Shown here: positions 57,525 to 64,000 of the stretch, piece after piece
Position numbering within the stretch: position 1 is the stretch's first letter
Layout of the letters: every line of letters begins with the position of its first letter
Origin: Streptomyces sp. 846.5
Lineage (GTDB): Bacteria; Actinomycetota; Actinomycetes; Streptomycetales; Streptomycetaceae
Assembly (NCBI RefSeq): GCF_004365705.1
Contig: NZ_SOBN01000001.1
Span: 2,714,001 to 2,778,000, forward strand
Direction: 5' to 3'
Length of the DNA stretch: 64,000 nucleotides
Program-made: the position numbers and the translations under genes
Notes under the pieces: model-generated
Told to the model about the DNA's origin: nothing
Databases searched by the model: none
Seen by the model: the letters and a program-made list of their open reading frames with translations, nothing else

Positions 57525-58106
57525 ATGAGCGTTATGGCATGGGACACGGAGAAGACCAAGCGACTGCTTCTGGATGCCGCGCGGGCAGAGTTCGCCGAGT
57601 ACGGCATCGCCGGAGCGCGCGTCAACCGCATCGCCGAGAAGGCGGGAGTCAGCAAGGAGCGCATCTACGGGCACTTCGGGAACAAGGAGGACCTGTTCAA
57701 CGTCGTGCTCGTCGAAGCGATGACGGAGCTGGCCGACGCGGTCCGCCCCGGCGAGGGGGCCCCGGGCGAGTACGTGGGCCGGGTCTTCGACTTCCACCAG
57801 GACAACCCGACGCTGCTCAGGCTGCTGATGTTCGAAGCGCTGTACTACGGCGACAGCCTGGTGGGCGACAATCCACGCCGCGCCGAGTGGTACGCGGGGG
57901 CGAGCAAGTCCCTGGCCGACTCGACCGGGTACACCGCCACCCAGGCATCGCAGCTGCTGCTGACGCTGATCGGTCTCGGGGCCTGGCCGGTCGCGATGCC
58001 GCAGCTGGCCCGACTGGCGCTGGACACCGAACCCGACAGCTCCGAGGTGCGGGGCAGTCTGCGGGAGTTCCTGGTCGACTTCGCCGAACGCGCGGTGCGA
58101 CCCTGA
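57525..58106 (+). CDS. TetR-family transcriptional regulator
   Basis: 193 aa. N-terminal TetR HTH (LLLDAARAEFAEYGIAGARV, recognition segment AEKAGVSKERIYGHFGNKED), then a ligand-binding helical domain. GGAAGGAGAT precedes ATG 57525, which fixes the start. It is divergent from the 12-kb operon and followed by an MFS exporter; two CCAACC-type dyads lie in the shared gap. The likely role is repression of the cluster and exporter until a ligand, perhaps the product, binds. Confidence 0.92.
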   Translation: MSVMAWDTEKTKRLLLDAARAEFAEYGIAGARVNRIAEKAGVSKERIYGHFGNKEDLFNVVLVEAMTELADAVRPGEGAPGEYVGRVFDFHQDNPTLLRLLMFEALYYGDSLVGDNPRRAEWYAGASKSLADSTGYTATQASQLLLTLIGLGAWPVAMPQLARLALDTEPDSSEVRGSLREFLVDFAERAVRP

Positions 58107-58184
58107 CCCGCACAACGGATGGTTGTGCCTCGCCCGCTGATCGGTTGTTTGATCCGGGCGTCCGCGACCCGCTTTGCTGTGGGG

Positions 58185-59429
58185 ATGACGGGCAAGCGGG
58201 TGCTGGGGCGGCGGTTCGGGTGGTTGTGGGCGGCGTTCGCGGTCAGCGCGTACGGCACCGGACTCGGGTTCGGCGCGTTTCCCTTCATCGCGATCCTGGT
58301 GCTGCACTCCGGGCCGACCCAGGTGGCGGTGCTGGCCGCGTCGGGGCGGGCGGTGGGAGCGCTGGTCGCGGTGGTGCTCGGGCCGTGGGTGGAGTTCCGC
58401 CGCAAGCGGCCGGTCATGGTGGCGATGGACCTGGTCCGGTTCGCGGCGCTGATGAGCGTCCCCGTCGCGTTCGCGCTCGGCCGGCTCGGCTTCGCCCAGC
58501 TCCTGATCGTCTCCGTCGTCGTGGCCGCGGCCGACATCGCCTTCAAGGCGGCCGTCGGTTCGTATCTCAAGGCGCTGGTGCCACCGGAGGACCTGCTCGT
58601 CGCAAACGGCCGCTTCGAGTCCATGACCTGGACGGCTACGGTGGTCGGACCACCGCTCGGCGGGGCCGCGATCGGGCTGTTCGGCCCGGTGACCACCGTG
58701 GTCGCCGACGCGGTCAGCTACCTGCTCTCGGCGCTGGGCATCCGCGCCATCGGCGGGACCGAACCGAGCCCCGGGCGGACCGGCGCACCGCGGCTGCGAG
58801 CAGGCGATCTGCTCGAAGGATGGCGGCACATCCTCGCCCACCCCACCCTGCGCCCGCTGTTCCTCAACTCGATCGTGGTCAACGGCCTGATCATGGCCTC
58901 CGAACCGCTGCTCGCCGTACTCCTGCTGGGCCACCTCGGGTTCGCACCCTGGCAGTACGGTCTGGTGTTCGCGTCCCCCTGCGTCGGCGGCCTCATCGGC
59001 TCACGCCTCGCGCGCCGGCTCGTGGCGCGGTTCGGAGAGCACCGGGTGATGCTCGCCGCCGGGACGCTACGCGCCTGCTGGCCTCTGGGACTGGCGTTCG
59101 TGGGACCCGGTGTCCCCGGGATCGTCCTCATCATCGCCGTCCAGCTCGGCCTGGTGACCTGCATCGGCCTGTTCAACCCGGTACTGGCCACCTACCGGCT
59201 CCACCACACCGACCCCGACCGCGTCGCCCGCACCCTGACCGCGTGGTCGATCAGCAGCAGTGCCGCCATCGCGGCGCTGACCGCCCTGTGGGGCTTGCTG
59301 GCCGCCGCCACCAGTCCCCGCACCGCGATCGCAGCCGCCGGAGTGCTCCTGCTGGCCACGCCGTTGCTGCTCCCCCGCCGCGAACATGCGCCCCGGGATG
59401 CCAGGGAACCTGCCGTGAGCCTCACCTGA
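58185..59429 (+). CDS. MFS transporter
   Basis: 414-aa membrane protein with about twelve segments, similar to MFS_3/enterobactin-exporter-type carriers (VEFRRKRPVMVAMDLVRFAA between the halves of the first bundle). ATG 58185 (MTGKRVLGRRF) gives the usual short basic N-terminus; an ATG at 58119 is possible. It starts 78 bp after tetR on the same strand and probably exports the cluster product or gives self-resistance. Its end overlaps the convergent ABC ATPase gene by 8 bp. Confidence 0.88.
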   Translation: MTGKRVLGRRFGWLWAAFAVSAYGTGLGFGAFPFIAILVLHSGPTQVAVLAASGRAVGALVAVVLGPWVEFRRKRPVMVAMDLVRFAALMSVPVAFALGRLGFAQLLIVSVVVAAADIAFKAAVGSYLKALVPPEDLLVANGRFESMTWTATVVGPPLGGAAIGLFGPVTTVVADAVSYLLSALGIRAIGGTEPSPGRTGAPRLRAGDLLEGWRHILAHPTLRPLFLNSIVVNGLIMASEPLLAVLLLGHLGFAPWQYGLVFASPCVGGLIGSRLARRLVARFGEHRVMLAAGTLRACWPLGLAFVGPGVPGIVLIIAVQLGLVTCIGLFNPVLATYRLHHTDPDRVARTLTAWSISSSAAIAALTALWGLLAAATSPRTAIAAAGVLLLATPLLLPRREHAPRDAREPAVSLT

Positions 59430-60207
59430 CACCGGGCTCCTTGGGTGCGGTGCCGCGGATGCGTTCCAGCACCCGGGTGCGCAGCCGGGTGAACTCCGGG
59501 TCCGCACGGGTCGTCAGCTGGTCGCGCGCCGCCGGGAGATCGACCTCGATCTCCTCCAGGATCACCGTCGGCGACTTGCTCAGCACCAGCACCCGTTCGC
59601 CCAGGTAGACCACCTCGTCGATGTCGTGGGTGACGAAGAGGACCGTCATCCCCCGCTCCGACCAGAGCCGGCGCACCAGGTCCTCCAGGTCGGCCCGGGT
59701 CTGGGCGTCGACCGCCGCGAACGGCTCGTCCATCAGCAGCACCTCGGGGTGGTACGCCAACGCCCTGGCGATGGCCACCCGTTGCTGCATGCCGCCGGAG
59801 AGCTCCCAGGGGTAGGCGCGGCCGGCCTCGGCCAGGCCGACCGCGGCCAGCGCCTCCGCCGCGCGAGTGCGGCGCTCGGCCCGGGACAGGCCCTTCTGGT
59901 GGCGCAGCGGCAGTTCGACGTTGTCGCCGACCCGCATCCAGGGGTAGAGGCTGCGGCCGTACTCCTGGAAGACCACCGCGAGGCCCGGCCTGGGGCCGGT
60001 CACCGGGGAGCCGTCGAGCAGGACCGTCCCTCCGCTCGGCCGGAGCAGCCCGGCGACGCACTTGAGCAGCGTGGTCTTGCCGCAGCCGGACGGGCCGACC
60101 AGGCAGACCAGTTCGCTCTCGGCGAGAGTGACGTCGATGTCGCGGATCGCCTCGACCGAGCGCCCGGTGCCCTCGTAGACCTTCCGCAGGTGCCTGATCT
60201 CAAGCAT
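59422..60207 (-). CDS. ABC transporter ATP-binding protein (nitrate/sulfonate/taurine class)
   Basis: 261-aa ATPase. Walker A GPSGCGKTTLL, signature LSGGMQQRVAIARAL, Walker B VLLMDEPFAAVD and H-loop FVTHDIDEVVYL are all intact. Similar to SsuB/TauB. ATG 60207 overlaps the permease stop by 8 bases, with GGAGG upstream. It is the last gene of a four-gene operon on the minus strand. Confidence 0.94.
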   Translation of the reverse strand: MLEIRHLRKVYEGTGRSVEAIRDIDVTLAESELVCLVGPSGCGKTTLLKCVAGLLRPSGGTVLLDGSPVTGPRPGLAVVFQEYGRSLYPWMRVGDNVELPLRHQKGLSRAERRTRAAEALAAVGLAEAGRAYPWELSGGMQQRVAIARALAYHPEVLLMDEPFAAVDAQTRADLEDLVRRLWSERGMTVLFVTHDIDEVVYLGERVLVLSKSPTVILEEIEVDLPAARDQLTTRADPEFTRLRTRVLERIRGTAPKEPGVR

Positions 60208-61003
60208 GCCCGCCTCCACCCTCCCGCTGCGCACCGCGCAGTCCGTGGTACCAGCCGAGCACGCGCTGCTCGACCAGCCGGAACAGCAACGACAGGACCA
60301 CGCCGAGCAGACCGAGGACCAGGATTCCGGTCCACATCTCCGGGATGGCGAAGCTGCGTTGGAACTCGACGACGGTGAAGCCGATCCCGCTGCTGGCGGC
60401 GAACATCTCGCTGATGACCATCAGGATGATCCCGATGGAGAGCGCCTGCCGCAGCCCGGCCATGATCTGCGGACCTGCTGACGGCAGGACCAGGTGGACC
60501 AGCCGTCCGCCGCCCCTGACGCCGTAGCAGCGGGCGGTGTCGTCGGCCACCTGGTCCACGGCCCGCACCCCCTCGACGGTGTTGAGCAGGACCGGCCAGA
60601 AGCAGCCGAAGGCGATGACCACGACCTTCATGGTGTCGCCGATCCCGGCGAAGAGCATGATCACCGGAACCAGCACCGGCGGCGGGACGGCCCGGAACAG
60701 TTCGAGCACCGGCTCGGCCACCGCCCGCGCGGTGCGAAAGGAGCCGAGCAGCACGCCGCAGCCGACGCCCGCAACTCCCGCCAGCGCATAGCCGCCGAGC
60801 AGTCGCAGCACGCTCGGCAGCACGTCGGTGCGGAGCCGGTCGGCCGTCCACACCTGGCCGAAGGTCGAGACGATCCGGTGCAGCGGCGGCTCGTAGATGC
60901 TGGTGCTGCCGGCGGAGGCGAACCACCACACCGTCACCAGCACGGCGGGCAGCCCGGCCACCAGCAGCACCGTGCCGCCGATCCGGAGGAGCGGACGGTT
61001 CAC
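60200..61003 (-). CDS. ABC transporter permease 2 (SsuC/TauC-like)
   Basis: 267 aa with six membrane segments and a BPD_transp_1 domain (EAA-like loop DDTARCYGVRGGGRLVHLVL). GTG 61003 overlaps the stop of the other permease gene by 4 bases (GTGA). It differs clearly in sequence from permease 1, so the transporter is probably a heterodimer. Confidence 0.92.
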   Translation of the reverse strand: MNRPLLRIGGTVLLVAGLPAVLVTVWWFASAGSTSIYEPPLHRIVSTFGQVWTADRLRTDVLPSVLRLLGGYALAGVAGVGCGVLLGSFRTARAVAEPVLELFRAVPPPVLVPVIMLFAGIGDTMKVVVIAFGCFWPVLLNTVEGVRAVDQVADDTARCYGVRGGGRLVHLVLPSAGPQIMAGLRQALSIGIILMVISEMFAASSGIGFTVVEFQRSFAIPEMWTGILVLGLLGVVLSLLFRLVEQRVLGWYHGLRGAQREGGGGHA

Positions 61004-61791
61004 ACCAGCACCTCCCCGCGCACCGACTGGTGCCAGGCCAGGGCGCGGCGCTCCACCGCCCGGGCGCCGACGTTGACGACGACCCCCAGCAGCCCGGTGA
61101 CCAGGATCAGCGCATACATGTCCGGCACCGCCTGCGAGTCCTGGGCGACCGCGATGAGGTTGCCCAACCCCGGTGCGCCGATCACCAGTTCGGCGGTGAT
61201 CGCGAGAATCAGCGCCACCGCGGCGGCCAGCCGGACGCCGGTCATGACGTACGGGAGGGCGCTGGGCCACAGCACGCGGCGCAGCCGGGCCCAGGGGCCG
61301 AGGCCGTAGGCCCTGGCGGTCTCGTCCGCCACCGGGTCGACGTCCTGGGCCCCGTAGAGGACCTGGACCAGCACCTGCCAGAAGGACGCGTAGACGACGA
61401 GTACCAGCACCGAGGTGATTTTGGCGCCGTACAGCAGCACCACGAGCGGGATCAGCGCCACCGAGGGGATGGGCCGCAGGAACTCGATGGTCGAGGCGGT
61501 CGCCCGGCGCAGGTACGGGACGACGGCGATGAGGAACCCCGCCGCGATCCCGGCGGCGGTGGCGATGGCCAGGCCGAGCGCCCATCCGGTCAGCGTGTCG
61601 CCGAGCGCCGACCAGAGGGCGCCGTCCCCGAGCTCATGGCCCAGGGCCGCGGCGGTGCGGCTGAACGGCGGCAGGAACCGGGCGTCGACCAGCCCGGTCC
61701 GGGTCACCGCCTCCCACACCGCAGCGAAGGCCACCAGCCCGGCCGTGCCGAGCGCCGGGCCGCGCAGCCGGGCTGTTGCGGTCCGACTCAC
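61000..61791 (-). CDS. ABC transporter permease 1 (SsuC/TauC-like)
   Basis: 263 aa with six membrane segments and the domain signature (DETARAYGLGPWARLRRVLW). GTG 61791 overlaps the binding-protein stop by 4 bases (GTGA). Of the same family as permease 2 but distinct. The pairing resembles two-permease importers of vitamin or precursor type as well as taurine systems. Confidence 0.92.
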   Translation of the reverse strand: MSRTATARLRGPALGTAGLVAFAAVWEAVTRTGLVDARFLPPFSRTAAALGHELGDGALWSALGDTLTGWALGLAIATAAGIAAGFLIAVVPYLRRATASTIEFLRPIPSVALIPLVVLLYGAKITSVLVLVVYASFWQVLVQVLYGAQDVDPVADETARAYGLGPWARLRRVLWPSALPYVMTGVRLAAAVALILAITAELVIGAPGLGNLIAVAQDSQAVPDMYALILVTGLLGVVVNVGARAVERRALAWHQSVRGEVLV

Positions 61792-62786
61792 GGCAGGAGC
61801 GTGGCGAGGTCGGGTGCCTTCGTCAACAGCCCGTAGCTCAGCGCCAGTTGACCCAGCGTCTGGAGCGATGCCTGGTTGACGTCGGCGGGCCAGCTCGGCA
61901 GCGTGATCTGCTTGAGCGTGTCGGCCGGGATCTTGGTGTAGCTGCCGAGGACGGTGCGCACGTCGTCGGGGTGGCTGTCGGCGTAGGCCAGCGACTCGGC
62001 CAGGGCCGTCCGGAACTTCTTCACCACGTCCGGGTGCTGCTGTGCGTAGCTGGTCGAGGTGAAGTACATCGCCACGGTGAGCTTGGGTGCGACGTCGACG
62101 TACGGCGAGGCGATCACCGTGGCGCCCTGCGCCTTGACGGTGGCGAGCGCGGGCTCCACCACCAGCGCGGCGTCGACCTGCCCCTTGGCGAGTGCGGCCG
62201 GCATCGCCGGGAAGCCGAGCTCTACGAAGGTCACCTTGCCGGGATCACCGCCGGCCTTCTGCACCGAATCGCGCACGGCGACCTCGTTGATGTTCTTCAG
62301 GGTGTTGATGGCGACCTTCTTCCCCACCAGGTCCTTCGGCGAGGTGATCGCGCTTCCCTTCTTCACGACGATGGCGCCGAAGTCCTGGCCCGCCACACCG
62401 GTGGAGGCCACGCCATTGGAGATCGCCTTGATGGGCACGCTGTTCTGCTCGGCCAGCATCAGCGAGAGCACATTGGAGAAGCCGAACTGGAACTGTCCGC
62501 TGACCACGCCGGGCACGATCGCGGCGCCGCCCTGGGCGGTGGTCAGCGAGAGCTTGAGGCCCTGCTGGGCGAAGAAGCCCTGCTTCTGGCCGAGGTAGAT
62601 CGGTGCGACGTCCACGATGGGGATCACTCCCACGTTGACGTCGACGGTAGCGGCGGCGGAGCCCGCGCCGGCGGAACTCCCGGACCCTGGCGAGGTGCTG
62701 GTGGTACTGCCGGCCCCGCTGCCGCACCCCGCGAGAGCGACGGCGAGAAGCGCCGCGGCGGTGCAGACGATGGATGGACGACGCAT
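61788..62786 (-). CDS. ABC transporter substrate-binding lipoprotein (NMT1/SsuA-like)
   Basis: 332 aa. Lipoprotein signal with lipobox LAGC (Cys21), a Ser/Gly/Thr linker, then an NMT1/THI5-like binding fold (VIPIVDVAPIYLGQKQGFFA, VKKGSAITSPKDLVGKKVAI). The substrate could be a sulfonate, thiamine precursor or similar. AGGGGG lies 5-6 bases upstream of ATG 62786. It is first in the operon, with all later genes overlapping. Confidence 0.93.
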   Translation of the reverse strand: MRRPSIVCTAAALLAVALAGCGSGAGSTTSTSPGSGSSAGAGSAAATVDVNVGVIPIVDVAPIYLGQKQGFFAQQGLKLSLTTAQGGAAIVPGVVSGQFQFGFSNVLSLMLAEQNSVPIKAISNGVASTGVAGQDFGAIVVKKGSAITSPKDLVGKKVAINTLKNINEVAVRDSVQKAGGDPGKVTFVELGFPAMPAALAKGQVDAALVVEPALATVKAQGATVIASPYVDVAPKLTVAMYFTSTSYAQQHPDVVKKFRTALAESLAYADSHPDDVRTVLGSYTKIPADTLKQITLPSWPADVNQASLQTLGQLALSYGLLTKAPDLATLLP

Positions 62787-62984
62787 CGGACCCCCTGAGT
62801 TGTGCGGTGGTGCACGCCTGGAAAGTGATGCCGTGCCGGGACCGTACGGGCGTCGCACCGGCTGGGTCAATGCCGATGCAATACCAAATTGTTGACAGGA
62901 TTGCGGACGGCATCATTCACAGGGTCTTCGCGACGGCGCGGCGCAGTTGGCGCAGCCTTCCCCTGGTTGTTTCGCAAACGCCCC

Positions 62985-63002
62985 CACTTGTTCGAACAAG
63001 TG
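62985..63002. promoter_or_regulatory. 18-bp perfect palindrome upstream of the phospholipase gene
   Basis: CACTTGTTCGAACAAGTG, 77 bases before the phospholipase start and about 200 bases before the divergent ABC operon. It has the size and symmetry of a dimeric repressor site. No regulator gene is adjacent. The rest of the 293-base gap shows TTGACA at 62892-62897 without a clear -10. Confidence 0.5.
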
Positions 63003-63079
63003 TGGTGAGAATGGCCGACCGCCTCACCCTGAACACCCGCCCCAACACCCGCCTCGGACAGACCGGGAGCCCCTCCTTC

Positions 63080-64000
63080 ATGACTGCCCTCAACCGCCGC
63101 CGCTTCATCCAGCTGGCCGGCGGCACCGCCGCCGCCACCGCGATGTCGAGCAGCATCGCCCGTGCCGCCTCGATCCCTGCCGCCCACCGCACCGGGACGC
63201 TGAAGGACGTCGACCACATCGTCGTCCTCATGCAGGAGAACCGCTCCTTCGACCACTACTTCGGCACCCTGCGCGGGGTCCGCGGCTTCGGCGACCCCAA
63301 GCCGGTGACGCTGCCCAGCGGCAAGTCCGTCTGGTACCAGTCGGACGGCAGCAAGGAGATCCTGCCGTTCCACCCGGACGCGAAGAACCTCGGCCTGGCC
63401 TTCCTGGAGGACCTCGCCCATGACTGGAACAGCACCCACTGGGCCTGGAACAACGGCGCCTACGACAAGTGGATCCCGGCCAAGGGCGCGACCACGATGG
63501 CCCATCTGACCCGGGACGACATCCCCTTCCACTACGCGCTGGCCGACGCCTTCACCATCTGCGACGCCTACCACTGTTCGCTGATGACCAGCACCGACCC
63601 CAACCGCTACTACCTGTGGACCGGCTACACCGGCAACGACGGCAAGGGCAAGGGACCGGTCCTCGACAACGCCGAGACCGGGTACGCCTGGACCACCTAC
63701 CCGGAGCGGCTGGAGAAGGCCGGGGTCTCCTGGAAGATCTACCAGGACATCGGCACCGGGCTGGACGCGGCCGGCTTCTGGGGCTGGACCAACGACGCCT
63801 ACATCGGCAACTACGGCGACACCTCGCTGCTCTACTTCGACCAGTACCAGAACGCCAAGCCCGGCGACCCGCTCTACGACAAGGCCCGCACCGGCACCGA
63901 CGCCGCCAAGGGCGACGGCTTCTTCGACATCCTGAAGGCCGACGTGAAGGCCGGGAACCTGCCGCAGGTGTCCTGGATCGTCGCCCCCGAGGCGTTCACC
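63080..64000 (+). CDS. Tat-exported phospholipase C / phosphoesterase family protein (partial, C-terminus cut)
   Basis: The first 307 codons of a secreted phosphoesterase. A twin-arginine signal peptide is obvious (LNRRRFIQLAGGTAAATAMS). The phospholipase C/acid phosphatase family core follows: DHIVVLMQENRSFDHYFGTL, then TSTDPNRYYLWTGYTG and QVSWIVAPEAFT near the edge. It resembles bacterial non-hemolytic phospholipase C, which releases phosphate from phospholipids outside the cell. ATG 63080 is the only start giving a complete Tat signal. The gene continues past base 64000. No Pho box was identified. Confidence 0.92.
   Translation, partial: MTALNRRRFIQLAGGTAAATAMSSSIARAASIPAAHRTGTLKDVDHIVVLMQENRSFDHYFGTLRGVRGFGDPKPVTLPSGKSVWYQSDGSKEILPFHPDAKNLGLAFLEDLAHDWNSTHWAWNNGAYDKWIPAKGATTMAHLTRDDIPFHYALADAFTICDAYHCSLMTSTDPNRYYLWTGYTGNDGKGKGPVLDNAETGYAWTTYPERLEKAGVSWKIYQDIGTGLDAAGFWGWTNDAYIGNYGDTSLLYFDQYQNAKPGDPLYDKARTGTDAAKGDGFFDILKADVKAGNLPQVSWIVAPEAFT

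Overview
The window is high-GC DNA from an actinomycete, most likely a member of the Streptomycetaceae. The signs are strong third-position G/C bias, frequent GTG starts, tandem LuxR-type ATPase regulators, and dispersed palindromes of the type GGGGCGCGGGGAACTGCGCG seen in Streptomyces genomes. The gene order is also familiar: GGDEF-EAL protein, gatB, gatA, gatC, RmdB-type GGDEF-EAL protein, ligA, then mnmA with a cysteine desulfurase, then gcvT, gcvH, glyA, sdaA. No tRNA, rRNA or CRISPR array was seen. The left and right edges each cut a gene.

Left part (1-26.7 kb), mostly core genome. A membrane diguanylate cyclase with a dead EAL domain is followed by an apparent operon of a small protein, two tandem large LuxR-family ATPase regulators and a 2-hydroxyacid dehydrogenase. 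Next come the tRNA amidotransferase genes gatCAB, with a small membrane protein translationally coupled between gatA and gatB; an RmdB-like c-di-GMP phosphodiesterase; ligA; a MetE-C-like protein; an SDR; a two-TrkA-domain membrane protein; an IS701-like insertion sequence; a LOG-family protein; mnmA; and a cysteine desulfurase.

Middle (26.7-45 kb), nutrition and one-carbon metabolism. This part holds a secreted GH53 galactanase, an IclR regulator with a readable promoter and operator, a TRIC channel, a five-gene peptide ABC transporter, a GNAT, an unknown small secreted protein and two SseB-like proteins. A tandem glycine riboswitch then precedes gcvT-gcvH-glyA-sdaA. gcvT carries an in-frame insertion that looks like a palindromic repeat.

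Accessory part (45-59.4 kb). A short graveyard (frameshifted antitoxin, RHS fragment) and a DUF1906 protein lead into a compact, mostly one-strand gene set that reads as a small cryptic biosynthetic cluster. It contains thioesterase, HAD phosphatase, ACP, KAS III, an AvrD-like protein, two SnoaL-like proteins, a flavin monooxygenase, a DMT exporter, a flavodoxin-like protein, a P-loop kinase-like protein, a divergent TetR with two operator-like dyads, and an MFS exporter. The proposed logic is that KAS III and ACP make a beta-ketoacyl-ACP, the AvrD-like enzyme condenses it with a sugar (phosphate), and HAD, oxidoreductase and SnoaL enzymes finish it. It carries no PKS or NRPS. A second insertion sequence splits the operon.

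Right end (59.4-64 kb). An ABC importer of the nitrate/sulfonate/taurine class has two distinct permeases and overlapping genes. The last gene is a Tat-exported phospholipase C-like phosphoesterase that runs off the edge.
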